From Nostocaceae cyanobacterium (GTDB lineage Bacteria > Cyanobacteriota > Cyanobacteriia > Cyanobacteriales > Nostocaceae): a stretch of 64,000 nt of DNA. The DNA lies in assembly GCA_030065825.1 (NCBI GenBank), contig JASJCY010000004.1, forward strand, positions 1-64,000, written 5' to 3'. A program made the position numbers and the translations under genes. The notes under the pieces were generated by a model that had not been told where the DNA came from, did not search any database, and saw only the letters and a list, made by a program, of their open reading frames with translations. Numbering within the stretch: the stretch's first letter is position 1; the number at the start of each line of letters is the position of its first letter. Positions 19,501 to 27,698 of this stretch are shown piece by piece.

Positions 19501-22109
19501 TTAGCAGGGTTCACCACCATCCTCTCGGCAGTCAGCTGGGGTCGATTCAGATAACCACGGGTGACACCTCCTCCACCCACATACATTTCACCCACCACTC
19601 CCGTGGGTACTGGTTGTCCATAACCATCCAGAATATAAATACAAAGGTCCGGGATCGGTTGACCTATTAAACTACCCCGTTGCTGCTTCACATCCCGGAA
19701 GCGAATCGGACGATAAGTCACATGTACCGTTGTTTCCGTAATTCCATACATGTTGACTAACTGGGGAAAATCCTCAGCATGACGGTCAAACCAAGGTTCT
19801 AAACTCCCTAAATCTAAAGCTTCTCCCCCAAAAATCACATAACGCAGATTTAGTTCACTTTCTCGACAAATCACAGACTCTGCTTGGATCAATTGTCGAA
19901 AAGCTGATGGAGTTTGGTTTAAAACCGTAACTCGGCGATCGCACAGCAAATTATAAAAATCTTCCGCTGAACGACTCACCAAATAAGGAATCACAATCAA
20001 ACTTCCACCAAAGAAGAAAGCACCCCACATCTCCCATACAGAGAAATCAAAAGCATAGGAGTGAAACAGAGTCCACACATCCTGATGATTAAAGTGGAAC
20101 CAATTTTCTGTGGCTAACATCAACCGCACCACATTCCTATGGCTAACCACCACCCCTTTAGGCTTTCCAGTGGAACCAGAAGTATAAATAATGTAAGCAG
20201 CATTATCCGGACAAATTCTCACCTCTGGATTACTAGACTTCTGTTTTTCCAGTTCCCCTTGGATCTGATCCAGAAAAACCACCTCTGCTTCGTGTGCTGG
20301 AAGTTGTTCCCTAAATTCCTCTTGGGTGAGTATAACCCCAACCTGGCTATCCTCAACCATATAAATCACCCGTTCCGCAGGATAATCAGGATCAAAAGGA
20401 ACGTAAGTACCTCCCGCTTTTAACACAGCCAGAATCGCTACTACCATATCCAAAGAACGATTCAGCCACAATCCCACCCGTGATTCCGGTTTCACCCCCA
20501 AAGCAATCAAATGGTGTGCTAAACGGTTCGCACGTTCATTTAACTCTCCATAGGTCAGAGATTCATCTGCAAAACTTAACGCCGTTTTTTGGGGACGCAA
20601 AGCTGCTTGTTGGCTAAAAACTTCATGCAAACAAGACTCCACCGCAAAACTCTGACTGGGAGTTGCAGGCATTAACTGAGTATACTCTTCGGTCAGCAGA
20701 ATCGGTAAATGGCAGACTGGAGTATCCCCTTGGGTGACTAAATTCTCCAGTAAATTGCAGAAATGACGGCTAAAACGTTCTACCGTTTCCCGACTAAACA
20801 AATCAGTATTGTAAGAAAAAACACCCTCTAGACTGTCTTCACTCTCTGTAATAAACAGTTCTAAATCAAAACGAGCAGCTTCCTTATTAGCCAAAGGACT
20901 AACAGTTAAACCCCCTGTACTCAACTGAGTTTTAGGCGCATTCAACAAAGTAAACGCAATTTGAAACAGAGGATTGCGGCTAGTATCACGCTCTACATGT
21001 AACCTTTCCACCAGAGTCTCAAAAGGCACATCTGCATGGTCAAAACCTTGGAGAACAGTTTCTTTAACTCTCCTCACCAGAGTACGAAAACTTGGCTCCC
21101 CAGACAGATCCGTGCGAATCACCAACATATTCACGAAAAAACCGATCAGTTTTTCGCTGTCAATACCCGGACGGTTAGCAATAGAAGTACCGACAGGAAT
21201 ATCATCCTGACCAGAATAACGACCCAGAAACACACTAAAAGCAGCCATCAGAGTCATAAACAGAGTGACATCCTCATGGCTTGTAAATTGGCGAATTTTA
21301 GTAGTTAGGGAAGCAGGGATAGAGAAACTAAACAAATCTCCCTGAAACGATTGTAGCTTCGGTCTCGGGAACTCCGTCGGAAATTGCAGCACTGGTAATT
21401 GGGCTAATTGATTCTCCCAATAATCCAAGTGCGTCGATATCACTTCATCGTTATATTGCTCTTTTTGCCAAATAGCATAATCAGCATATTGAATCCTTAA
21501 CTCCTCAAGTCCAGTACTATCTCCTTTGAGGTCTAAATGATAAAGACTAGCTAATTCTTGAATAATGATCCCCAAAGACCAACCATCAGCAATGATATGA
21601 TGAAAAGTCAGGGCTAAAACATGTTCTGTTGGGGTCAGATGATAAAGCCGCATCTGAGCCAATGGACCCCTCTCCAGATTAAAAGAATATTGTGACTCTA
21701 CAGGTGCGATCCCAGAAATTCTCTCTTCAATTTCTGCTGATGCAATATCGCTCCAATCCTCTAATTGTAGTTCAGATAAGGGATGAGGGTGAATTTTTTG
21801 CCACGGTTCACCGTCAATAGTCATAAATGTAGTGCGGAGGCTTTCGTGACGTTGCTGTAATTGTTGAAAGGCTAATTTTAAAGCTTCTATCTCTAACTTG
21901 CCATCTAGACGAAAGACAGCACAGATATTATAGGCTGAAGAAGTAGGTTCTAATTCATACAAAAACCATAAACGTCTTTGTTGGTAAGATGCTGGAGCTT
22001 TTGTTACACCACGACGCTCAATCAGAAACTTGTCTTCTTGGCGATCAACTCCTTCTTCTTCAAGAAGTAATTCCAAAAGTTCAAAGTCGTCTACTTCTGA
22101 AAAAGTCAT
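13554..22109 (-). CDS. Terminating NRPS: C-A(Thr)-NMT-T-C-A-T-TE
   Basis: A 2851-aa two-module synthetase. An acidic N-terminal helix (residues 1-30) may dock to an upstream NRPS. C1 (~40-480) has HHIIADGWS. A1 (~500-975) gives pocket residues D-F-W-N-I-G-M-V-H, the classical Thr code. An N-methyltransferase is inserted before A10 (~975-1390, VLEIGCGTGMIL near 1025). T1 has GGHSLL near 1468. C2 has MHHIVSDGWS near 1665. A2 (~1960-2460) aligns to D-A-P-S-V-V-E-V-W, which I cannot assign. T2 is near 2533. The type I thioesterase has GHSFGG near 2661. Both C domains look like LCL type. It should add N-Me-Thr and a last residue, then cyclise or release. This fits positions 8-9 of hassallidins. 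It is encoded divergently from the other NRPS genes. Confidence 0.93.
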   Translation of the reverse strand: MTFSEVDDFELLELLLEEEGVDRQEDKFLIERRGVTKAPASYQQRRLWFLYELEPTSSAYNICAVFRLDGKLEIEALKLAFQQLQQRHESLRTTFMTIDGEPWQKIHPHPLSELQLEDWSDIASAEIEERISGIAPVESQYSFNLERGPLAQMRLYHLTPTEHVLALTFHHIIADGWSLGIIIQELASLYHLDLKGDSTGLEELRIQYADYAIWQKEQYNDEVISTHLDYWENQLAQLPVLQFPTEFPRPKLQSFQGDLFSFSIPASLTTKIRQFTSHEDVTLFMTLMAAFSVFLGRYSGQDDIPVGTSIANRPGIDSEKLIGFFVNMLVIRTDLSGEPSFRTLVRRVKETVLQGFDHADVPFETLVERLHVERDTSRNPLFQIAFTLLNAPKTQLSTGGLTVSPLANKEAARFDLELFITESEDSLEGVFSYNTDLFSRETVERFSRHFCNLLENLVTQGDTPVCHLPILLTEEYTQLMPATPSQSFAVESCLHEVFSQQAALRPQKTALSFADESLTYGELNERANRLAHHLIALGVKPESRVGLWLNRSLDMVVAILAVLKAGGTYVPFDPDYPAERVIYMVEDSQVGVILTQEEFREQLPAHEAEVVFLDQIQGELEKQKSSNPEVRICPDNAAYIIYTSGSTGKPKGVVVSHRNVVRLMLATENWFHFNHQDVWTLFHSYAFDFSVWEMWGAFFFGGSLIVIPYLVSRSAEDFYNLLCDRRVTVLNQTPSAFRQLIQAESVICRESELNLRYVIFGGEALDLGSLEPWFDRHAEDFPQLVNMYGITETTVHVTYRPIRFRDVKQQRGSLIGQPIPDLCIYILDGYGQPVPTGVVGEMYVGGGGVTRGYLNRPQLTAERMVVNPANPQGGDRIYKTGDLARYLPNGEIEYLGRNDHQVKIRGFRVELGEIEAVLGNSPGVHIARAIAQQSSEDDFRLAAYIIPEKDLTKVPEYGSLIREQTEEWQFTFDETYSTEVGETEVDFNIAGWNSSYDGQAIPSGEMRQWLDNTLAHIQALRPQRVLEIGCGTGMILLNIAADVESYWATDFSVEAISRLEMISNSRQLSNVRLLQQEAIDFSHLPSGYFDTIIINSVAQYFPSLEYFQSVIAGALGKLAPGGSIFIGDNRHLPLLSTFHTSVAFAQAPSQMDRQGFALQVQRIADKENELVIDPALFVHLKQDFPMVDRVEIHLKGEKTDNELSKYRYDVVVHTKDGRENGDRINPDWQDWQTLNWQLRDLQSYLLSKSGTVVGLRGIPNGRLVSDGAIWQWYKGNGEPDTVGELRESLDQLDSSLGIDPADLQILARNMDYDVILSYSGDFGSHYFDACFYPATNGTGKRRCPQMPITQNGVGVKSSKLYSVNPLQGRFARLLISQLKQQAGEQLPEYMRPSTFVLLDSLPLTPSGKLDLRYLQQSEPEAAIANNNQVASPPTTQTQQRLYKLWQDVLGIDTIGVEDDFFALGGHSLLATKLVSRIREEFNISFPLRKVFEYPTIAGLAGEIDALGLENQQPEEQKQEIPKVTQRENLPLSFAQQRLWFLDKLEPQNPAYNIMVGFRLTGQLNQSALEQSLQTIAQRHEVLRTTFAQDHSGNPIQIIHEFREIPLNIIDLRDYQPEEREAQLQTAAMAQSLHPFNLHDDTLIRVYLYRLEENVHVLVAVMHHIVSDGWSFGILVKELSSCYTAFCQSQQEPNLAPLSIQYADFAHWQRTTFEQTQLQQQLDYWRQELSGELQSLKLPCDFRPPAIANYEGKAISFTVDPQNYQAFKQLCESQGVTLFMGLLGVFKTLLMRYSQQHDLLVGTPIANRNRKQTEDLIGFFVNTLVIRTDLSGNPSFITLLERIKEKTLQAYAHQDLPFERLVEELQPERNLSHNPLFQVMFVLQNAPLGKLELPGLTLSPLELESVTAKFDLTLSMTETETGLEGKWEYKTDLWKPATITRIAEHFQTLLEEIVTNPQQPLTELPLLTPRERHQLGEWNNTQMDYPQDLHIHQMFAAQVEQTPDAVAVVFAGEELTYRELNTQANQLAHYLQNLGVKPDTLVAICVERSLEMLVGVLGILKAGAAYLPLDPTYPQDRLAFMLSDAQVSVLVTQQFLLNDLPETDANIICLDTFWEIIAQESEENPTSDIIPDNLAYLIYTSGSTGKPKGVQISHKNLVHSLMARFACYSEPVTNFLLLSSLAFDASIPGIFWTLCQGGTLHLPEENSQWELPKLIQLIAQNHISHLISLPSLYGLILEQAKPEQLASLKTVVVVAEACSPELIKHHSQQLPETSLFNEYGPTEGTVWSSLYTLYPYQEPLKISIGRPIANTQFYILDQALQPLPVGIPGELYIHGVGLTRGYLNRPDLTAERFIPNPFSNQPGSRLYKTGDLATYLPDGNIDFLGRIDNQVKIRGFRIELGEIETILCQHSSVRSGVVVVNEDKPEDKSLVAYVTTYEEQVLSTNALRRFLQEKLPDYMIPSNFVILDTIPLMPNGKVDRKALAGASSNTRVRSSKQILPRTPLEQKLAQLWEETLQISPIGVTENFFDLGGHSLLAIRLLADIEKHLGYSLPLVVFFREGSIEKIAAMLEREYETNDSQLLIPLQTKGDRRPLFLIHQHGGYGLSYSVLAETLGQQQPLYALQARGLDGKQQPLDSIKTMASTYLEVIREIIPSGPYSLGGHSFGGLVAFEMASQLEAAGEVVENLLILDTHPPLPTAELESSLDDDTALLNFLVEQIGLHVNETINVSLEELSTLESAAQLDYVLEILHKHELIPPDAGKNFLTGFMNVYKANSQAVVTYQPQPIKSPLSIFKTQGLSEQFPDDSTVGWQKLANGEINVYPLIGDHQSILKSPHVNHLAQAIKNVLMNTD

Positions 22110-22483
22110 AATTAATACTCAGAATGTAATAAATAGATAGGTGGCGAAAAATAAACGTGGTATAAAAAACAGTAAGTACTTACAAAGAGAATTTTGGATT
22201 TTGGCTAATTTTTCAGGTCTTATGAGAATATTGCCAGATTTGAGCGATAAATACAACAGGACTTACGATATTGTCACAATTAGTCCTCGTCGGTACCTGT
22301 ATACCTCCAGGGAACCTCTCCTAGAATCGCTACGGGAAGAGGGGGAAGAGGGGGAAGAGGGGGAAGAGGGGGAAGAGTGGGAAGAGGGAGAAGAGTGGGA
22401 AGAGTGGGAAGAGTGGGAAGAGTGGGAGACATTTTTATAGGTAATCTGAGAACACCGAAGGGAGTAATACAAATGACAAATGA
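22110..22483. other. Gap upstream of the terminating NRPS
   Basis: A 374-bp non-coding stretch between the SDR stop and the NRPS start, both on the minus strand. It holds the 9-bp tandem repeat at 22333-22431. The region next to the NRPS ATG (22110-22200) is A/T rich and would hold any promoter. No strong Shine-Dalgarno precedes the NRPS ATG. Confidence 0.5.
22333..22431. repeat. 9-bp tandem repeat, GGGGAAGAG units
   Basis: About eleven near-identical 9-bp units (GGGGAAGAG drifting to TGGGAAGAG). Being a multiple of three, they leave long open frames on both strands (Gly-Glu-Glu on one, Ser-Ser-His on the other), which are not genes. The same unit occurs at 23567-23612 and inside the NRPS coding sequence at 54207-54264. 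Confidence 0.85.
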
Positions 22484-23266
22484 CTAATGACTAATATCAG
22501 CTCCACCATCTACTTCAATGATCCGACCTGTAAAATAATCACATTCAATGATAAAACGCATAGCTAACCAAATTTCATATGGATCAGCCATTCGTCCTAG
22601 AGGAATTTTAGAGATTATATCAGCCTGGGTTTGTTCAGAAACCTGACTTAAGATAGATGTTTTTGTCAATCCGGGAGCAATTCCTGCAACTCGAAATCCC
22701 AAAGGAGCCAATTCCAAAGCCCAAGTACGGGTTTGGGCATCAAGACCAGCTTTAGAAGCACTATAATTAGATTGACCAGGATTACCCGACCGCGTAATTG
22801 AAGAAATATTCACTATCAAACTAGGAGAGATATCCCTTTCTATAACCTCAGCAGCAAATTCTCGAGCCATCAAAAAAGAACCAGTCAGATTCACATCAAG
22901 GACTCGTTTCCATTGTGCTGTCGGTAGTTTACGTAACCAACCTTCATCTTCACGCATCACCAGTAAACCATCTTGAAGAATACCAGCATTGTTAACCAAA
23001 GTGTTAGCATATCCCATTTTTTCAAAAGCCTGGGACATAAAAGATTTCACCAGCGATTCATTGGCTACATCAACATACATTCCATAGATTTTTCCCGGTA
23101 AATTGGCGCTTTCAGCTTCTAATTCATTCAAACCATCAACATTAATATCTCCTCCCACTACTATCCCACCTGTACGTGCAAGTTCAACAGCAATACAACG
23201 TCCAATTCCACTCGCAGCACCAGTAACTATTGCTCGAATATTCTCTATTTTCATCCCTTTAACCAC
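22484..23266 (-). CDS. Short-chain dehydrogenase/reductase (SDR)
   Basis: A 260-aa classical SDR: nucleotide-binding TGAASGIG near residue 15, NNAG in LVNNAGILQDG, catalytic Ser in VNISSITRSGNPGQ and YSASK with the catalytic Tyr/Lys. The C-terminus (FTGRIIEVDGGADISH) is also typical. FabG-like 3-oxoacyl reductase or sugar/alcohol dehydrogenase activity are both possible. Its place between the exporter and the NRPS suggests a role in precursor supply or tailoring, but the substrate is unknown. The first codon is GTG at 23266; an ATG four codons later (23254) is an equally good start. Confidence 0.85.
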   Translation of the reverse strand: MVKGMKIENIRAIVTGAASGIGRCIAVELARTGGIVVGGDINVDGLNELEAESANLPGKIYGMYVDVANESLVKSFMSQAFEKMGYANTLVNNAGILQDGLLVMREDEGWLRKLPTAQWKRVLDVNLTGSFLMAREFAAEVIERDISPSLIVNISSITRSGNPGQSNYSASKAGLDAQTRTWALELAPLGFRVAGIAPGLTKTSILSQVSEQTQADIISKIPLGRMADPYEIWLAMRFIIECDYFTGRIIEVDGGADISH

Positions 23267-23282
23267 AAAATAATAATATATA

Positions 23283-23762
23283 AAAGCCCCCTAGAGGCAG
23301 AGCCTCTTGTCAACCCCCTAGAGACAGAGTCTCTCGGAATCGGTTTCCAGCCTCTTTCCCTCGTCCCTCTTTCCCTCGTCCCTCGTTCCCAGCCTCCCTC
23401 GTTCCCAGCCTCCGGGCTGGGAATGCAGTTTGAGAGGCTCAGCCTCTTGTCAACCCCCCAGAGGCAGAGCCTCTGAGGATGAGTTTCCAGCCAGGAGACT
23501 GGAAACTAGTACTCCACTAAGTAAACTATGCCGGGTTAATAAGGAAAGAACAAAGTTTTTTCTCCCCCCTCTCCCCCCTCTTCCCCCTCTTCCCCCTCTT
23601 CCCCCTCTCTGCCTTTACCCCGCAAAGTTGGTGTGGTGGACTTCCCTCGTTCCCAGCCTCTGGGCTGGGAATGCAGTTTCAGAGGCTCTGCCTTTTGTCA
23701 ACCCCCTAGAGGCAGAGCCTCTGAGGATGAGTTTCCAGCCTGGAGACTGGAAACTAGTTGGA
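23283..23762. repeat. Three copies of the compound palindromic repeat around a 9-bp tandem repeat
   Basis: Palindromic units containing GAGGCAGAGCCTC and TTCCCAGCCTCCGGGCTGGGAA/TTTCCAGCC...GGAAAC arms occur at about 23289-23345, 23395-23512 and 23641-23760. Between them, 23567-23612 is a CTTCCCCCT 9-bp tandem repeat. The frame at 23430-23870 is an artefact of this DNA. The block fills the 520-bp gap between the ABC transporter and the SDR. No gene is seen. Confidence 0.75.
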
Positions 23763-23786
23763 CTGGAGGTCAGTTCTGGAGGTCAG

Positions 23787-25442
23787 TTAGGGAAGAGTGA
23801 CAATAATTTCATGATATTTCTTGAGATCGGGACGATGACCAACGCTAATAAAGGTTGTTCCTGTCTCTAATAAAAGGTGATACAAATGTTCTTCATTGTG
23901 AACATCCAAAGCGCTTGTTGCTTCGTCTAAAATAGTATACTTCGGTTTCCTAACCAAGATTCGGGCAAAAGCAAGCCTTTGTTGTTCTCCTAAAGAAAGA
24001 ACATCACTCCAATCTTCCTCTGCTAATAAACCTCCGGATTGTTCTACTAAATGTGACAAATGTACTTGCTGGAGAACTTGATAGAGTTGTTCATCACTAA
24101 TATCATCTTTAGGGTTAGTATAGAGTAATTGTTCCCGAAGAGTTCCTAAAATCATGTAAGGACGCTGGGGTAAAAATAAGATTTCTTTTAATTCTGGACG
24201 AACAACTACCCCTGTTCCCGAATTCCATAAACCAGCTAAAGCGCGTAGCAAAGAACTTTTTCCACATCCACTCTCCCCCATAATTAATAATCCCTGACCC
24301 CTTGGTACTTCTAATGAGAGATTTTCATATAAAATCTTTTCAGTCTTAGGAGTCTGGACAGTCAGGTTTTCAACGGCTAAACGATTATCTATAACTACAT
24401 CAATATTTCTACCATTAGCTACTTTTCCTCTTGGCTGTTTGAGATAATCATAAAATACATGTAAGCGATTTATCGAAGCTGCAAATTTAGTAAATTTGTC
24501 AAAGCGATACATAATCAAATTTACAGAAAAAGCAACTTGTCCAAAAGCACCACTTGCTTCTGTAACTTTTCCGACCTCAATTTCTCCTGAGAGAATCTGA
24601 CCTGCCAAAATTAATGGTGGTATCACCCAAGGAAGATTACCAAACTGATCTTTGAAGACATTAAAATACATCTCTGACCATAGGATCAATTTTTTAAAAT
24701 TATTAAACAAAATATTGAATATCAGTTTAACTTTGTTATCTTCCTGAGAGATAGCATTATAAAAGGCAATAGATTCGGCATTTTCACGAATACGGACTAA
24801 ACCAAAGCGAAAATCAGCTTCTTTCCTCAGTTGTTCAGAATGTAATTTAGTTAATTTTCTGCCGTAGCCACTAATAGTTATGGTGTAAGCTAATGTCGAA
24901 TAAATTATCAAACTAAAAACCAAAGTTGGAGAAATAGACCAGAGAATAACGCTAAAAGCAATGACAACAAAGACAGATTCAATTATATTCACCAAAAACT
25001 CAAGAGATTCTTGGCAAAAGCTATCAACGTCTTCAGAAATACGTTGGTCTGGGTTATCAATCTCTTGGTGGGAGTGGCTTAAATCGTAAAAAGCGCGATT
25101 ACTGAAATATTTGTCAAGTAAATGATGGGTTAACCACCGTCGCCAATAAAGACCTATTGTCTTTCGTAAATAGCCATAGCCAGAATTGAGTAAACCAAAG
25201 AAGATTATTCCCGTGATTGCAAATACTACAACTTGGGAGAATCTATCAGCATCCTTAGCTGCAAGAGAAGAAATCAAATTTCCCTGTTGAGTATTTAAGA
25301 AAACCTTAATTTGGGTGTTGGCGAATAATAAAACTGCCAAAAGCAAAAGTAGACCTATAGCACCTTTTTTTTCATCCCCTAACCAATATAGTTTGGAAAT
25401 CACCCAAAAGCGCTTAAACACTGTAAATTTGAATCTATCCAT
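23787..25442 (-). CDS. ABC exporter of the YddA/ABC_membrane_2 type (probable peptide exporter)
   Basis: A 551-aa fused permease-ATPase. The N-terminal ~330 residues carry about six hydrophobic segments and the family stretch YWRRWLTHHLLDKYFSNRAFYDL with DNPDQRISEDVDSF, characteristic of the YddA/SbmA-related ABC_membrane_2 family. The ATPase has Walker A GESGCGKSSLL, signature LSLGEQQRLAFAR and Walker B YTILDEATSALD. Such exporters are frequent in cyanobacterial NRPS clusters and probably move the lipopeptide across the inner membrane. It is the first gene of the minus-strand block. A GGAGGT at 25455-25460 lies 12 nt before its ATG. Confidence 0.9.
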   Translation of the reverse strand: MDRFKFTVFKRFWVISKLYWLGDEKKGAIGLLLLLAVLLFANTQIKVFLNTQQGNLISSLAAKDADRFSQVVVFAITGIIFFGLLNSGYGYLRKTIGLYWRRWLTHHLLDKYFSNRAFYDLSHSHQEIDNPDQRISEDVDSFCQESLEFLVNIIESVFVVIAFSVILWSISPTLVFSLIIYSTLAYTITISGYGRKLTKLHSEQLRKEADFRFGLVRIRENAESIAFYNAISQEDNKVKLIFNILFNNFKKLILWSEMYFNVFKDQFGNLPWVIPPLILAGQILSGEIEVGKVTEASGAFGQVAFSVNLIMYRFDKFTKFAASINRLHVFYDYLKQPRGKVANGRNIDVVIDNRLAVENLTVQTPKTEKILYENLSLEVPRGQGLLIMGESGCGKSSLLRALAGLWNSGTGVVVRPELKEILFLPQRPYMILGTLREQLLYTNPKDDISDEQLYQVLQQVHLSHLVEQSGGLLAEEDWSDVLSLGEQQRLAFARILVRKPKYTILDEATSALDVHNEEHLYHLLLETGTTFISVGHRPDLKKYHEIIVTLP

Positions 25443-26042
25443 CGTTTTTGCGGCACCTCCAGGAGTCTAAACAAATTGAGATTCCCACAAATACCGCCCT
25501 CCATGAGTTAAAGGACAAAAATTTTAAATCTGATTTTAGTCTATTTTGGCTTAAACGTTTACTTTTGCTTTATATTTTAGGGCAGGCAGGATGCCCACCC
25601 CACTCATATTCATCCGTTGATTGAGCAATGATATTTTTATGTTTTCAGAGAATATAAATAACCCTAAGTTCAGCACTTGATATAGTGTAAATAATCACAA
25701 AAAAACATGTATCTATACGATTGTTAATTAATATTATTTATGTACATGATATTTTTGTGATACTCTACTAAAAGCTGATTCATTGACAAAAGTCTTAAAA
25801 TCTCCATTATGCTAACTTTCTCAATCTTGACTTTTTGTTGATGGCAATAGTAGTGCATCAGTACTATTGAACATTGCTTTGCTCTAACCCCTGTCAGATA
25901 AAGATTCCAAACTCAATTATTTAATAGAAAGTCTGAATTAAAGGTTTATCTTGCTATGAGCGATTCTCGGTTTTAAGGGTATTTGCCACCCTCTGAGCTA
26001 GCTGCATCATAACCATACCATCTTGCAAGGTTAATAAAAATT
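25443..26042. promoter_or_regulatory. Divergent intergenic region between the two transcription blocks
   Basis: A 600-bp A/T-rich region separating the minus-strand block (ABC exporter first) from the plus-strand block (MbtH-like protein first). Any bidirectional control of the cluster should act here. I see no clear operator palindrome and do not assign promoter boxes. A short GGGCAGGCAGGATGCCC inverted motif lies near 25581-25597. No gene. Confidence 0.5.
25455..25460 (-). promoter_or_regulatory. Ribosome binding site of the ABC exporter
   Basis: On the coding strand GGAGGT stands 12 nt before the ATG. It is one of the few strong Shine-Dalgarno sequences in the window, with rather long spacing, and it supports this start. 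Confidence 0.6.
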
Positions 26043-26261
26043 ATGAAAGTAGAACAAAATAACGACACCATTTATCTGGTGGTAGTCAATCACGAAGAAC
26101 AATATTCCATTTGGCCTCAATGGAAACAGGATTTACCATTAGGGTGGAAAGCTGTAGGGAAAGAAGGTTCCAAAGAGGAATGTTTAGCATATATTGAGGA
26201 AGTGTGGACAGATATGCGTCCCCTGAGCTTGCGTCAGGCGATGGCAAAAGCACAAAATTAA
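26043..26261 (+). CDS. MbtH-like NRPS accessory protein
   Basis: A 72-aa MbtH-family protein. All hallmarks are present: [28 protein letters not shown] and [14 protein letters not shown]. MbtH proteins bind adenylation domains and are needed for their solubility or activity. This one probably serves several A domains of the cluster. It heads the plus-strand block. An AAGG about 13 nt upstream is the only ribosome-site candidate. It is isolated from the next gene by a 681-bp array of MITE-like elements. Confidence 0.97.
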   Translation: MKVEQNNDTIYLVVVNHEEQYSIWPQWKQDLPLGWKAVGKEGSKEECLAYIEEVWTDMRPLSLRQAMAKAQN

Positions 26262-26335
26262 ACAAACAGAAGGTATGAATGGACGTTAAGTAATAATCGT
26301 CCCCACAGCAACCTTTAACATTGATCTGACTTGTC

Positions 26336-26471
26336 CTAGTGGTTTGTCCCATTAATTTCGTTCCGGTTTCCATCACACCCACCTGGGACTATAAGTCCCA
26401 GTCTAATAGTCAAAGTCATATAAATATGACTATAAAACTAGCCATCAAAACTAATGGGACAGAACACTAGT
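26336..26471. mobile_element. MITE-like element 1 of a four-element array
   Basis: Terminal inverted repeats CTAGTGGTTTGTCCCATTAATTT and AAACTAATGGGACAGAACACTAG. The centre has a GGGACTATAAGTCCC palindrome. The right end shares its ACTAGT with the next element. Confidence 0.8.
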
Positions 26472-26596
26472 AGTCCACCACATTAATTCTGAGGGGTAGA
26501 GGAATAAACCACAAAGGCATGAAGTACGCAAAGGAAGAGGGAGAGAAGATAAATAGAGATATTTATCCGGCAAAATTAATGTGGTCAAGTACTAGT
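26466..26596. mobile_element. MITE-like element 2 of a four-element array
   Basis: The ends ACTAGTAGTCCACCACATTAATT and AAATTAATGTGGTCAAGTACTAGT are inverted and related to those of element 1 but with different inner bases. The interior differs from the other copies. It shares one ACTAGT with each neighbour. Confidence 0.75.
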
Positions 26597-26720
26597 ACTT
26601 TGTCCCATTAATTTTTAGGGGTTGTGGCACAGGTATCCTGCCTGTGCAGTGGTCAGGCAAGGATGCCTGACCCACAAGTTATTATTTTTACCATCAAAAT
26701 TAATGGGACAGACCACTAGT
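26591..26720. mobile_element. MITE-like element 3 of a four-element array
   Basis: The ends ACTAGTACTTTGTCCCATTAATTTT and AAAATTAATGGGACAGACCACTAGT are inverted repeats. The interior carries a GGCACAGGTATCCTGCCTGTGC hairpin followed by GTCAGGCAAGGATGCCTGAC. Confidence 0.8.
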
Positions 26721-26844
26721 GGTCTATGGGATTAATTCTCAGGGGTTGTGGCACAGGCATCCTGCCTGTGCAGTAGTTAGGTAAGTATGTCTGACCATAG
26801 CGTGATTATTTTTACTATCAAAATTAGTGCGATAGACCGCTAGT
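26715..26844. mobile_element. MITE-like element 4 of a four-element array
   Basis: The ends ACTAGTGGTCTATGGGATTAATT and AAATTAGTGCGATAGACCGCTAGT pair with mismatches. The interior is nearly the same as element 3 (GGCACAGGCATCCTGCCTGTGC), so it looks like an older, diverged copy. Confidence 0.75.
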
Positions 26845-26942
26845 TGACCATAAACTGACCCTAGACAAAAAATCCTAACGGTTAAAGTCTGATTAGTAAA
26901 TTTGCACTGTATCAGTTCGATGAGCAAAGTGTATTTCAATCC

Positions 26943-27698
26943 ATGAATAAGATTCCCAAAATCATACATCAGGTTTTTTTCTCAGGAGAAGCAGCGATAC
27001 CAGAGAACTATCGTCGTTATAGTCAAACAGTTAAAGAGCATCATCCCCATTGGGAACATGTTTTTTGGGATGAAACCAAAGCCAGAAAATTTATGGAGGA
27101 GAATTATTCTTGGTTTCTGAGCGTGTTTGACTCTTATCCATATCCAATTCAGCGTTTCGATGCTATACGCTATTTTATTCTTCACTACTATGGTGGATTC
27201 TATGTGGATATGGATATTGAATGTCTCAAACCAATTGATGATTTACTCGAAGGCTTTGAACTAGTGCTGTCAAAAGCCTATGATGCCTATAGTAATGCCA
27301 TCATGGGTAGTGTTCCAGGACATCCAGTTTGGTTAGAAGTTTTTGAGGGATTAAAAAAACGCCAAGATAGGTCTTTATTGCAAAATAATCCCTTGAAGAA
27401 CTCTATGCCATATTATGTTTCTTACAGCACCGGACCAGTTTTATTAAGTGATTGTGTACTAGGAGGAAAATTTCACAAAAGACCCGAAGTCCGTAGTTGT
27501 CCAAGTTACATTTTTGAACCGAATACTGCCGTAGAAATCGATGGAAAATTCTACAAATTACAAGGCAAACAAGAATCCTATACAATACACCATATGACTT
27601 CCCATTGGGTTCCTCTGCATCAAAAAATATTCACTATTATTTTCGATTTTCTTGCCAAACCCTACTGGAGTCTGCGCTCCTTACGGACGCTAAAATAA
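26943..27698 (+). CDS. GT32-type glycosyltransferase (OCH1-like)
   Basis: A 251-aa protein resembling the capsule/OCH1-like GT32 family. It starts with IPKIIHQVFFSG, has FWDETKARKFMEENY and the sugar-nucleotide-binding DXD motif D89-M-D91 in GGFYVDMDIECLKP, and later GSVPGHPVW. Family members transfer hexoses such as mannose or galactose from a nucleotide sugar. Hassallidins carry sugars on the peptide and on the acyl chain, so this is one of two candidate sugar transferases of the cluster. Which position it modifies is unknown. The ATG is the first in-frame start, with no strong ribosome site. Confidence 0.85.
   Translation: MNKIPKIIHQVFFSGEAAIPENYRRYSQTVKEHHPHWEHVFWDETKARKFMEENYSWFLSVFDSYPYPIQRFDAIRYFILHYYGGFYVDMDIECLKPIDDLLEGFELVLSKAYDAYSNAIMGSVPGHPVWLEVFEGLKKRQDRSLLQNNPLKNSMPYYVSYSTGPVLLSDCVLGGKFHKRPEVRSCPSYIFEPNTAVEIDGKFYKLQGKQESYTIHHMTSHWVPLHQKIFTIIFDFLAKPYWSLRSLRTLK

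Noticed and set aside
20139-20423. Antisense frames within the NRPS and PKS genes
   Set aside because: Many frames of 60-115 codons lie opposite large well-supported genes. None has family motifs.
22141-22472. Gly-Glu-rich and Ser/His-rich open frames over the 9-bp repeat
   Set aside because: A 9-bp tandem repeat stays open in all frames. Composition is pure repeat and there are no start signals.
23430-23870. A 146-codon plus-strand frame
   Set aside because: It covers the palindromic/9-bp repeat block and runs into the antisense of the ABC exporter.
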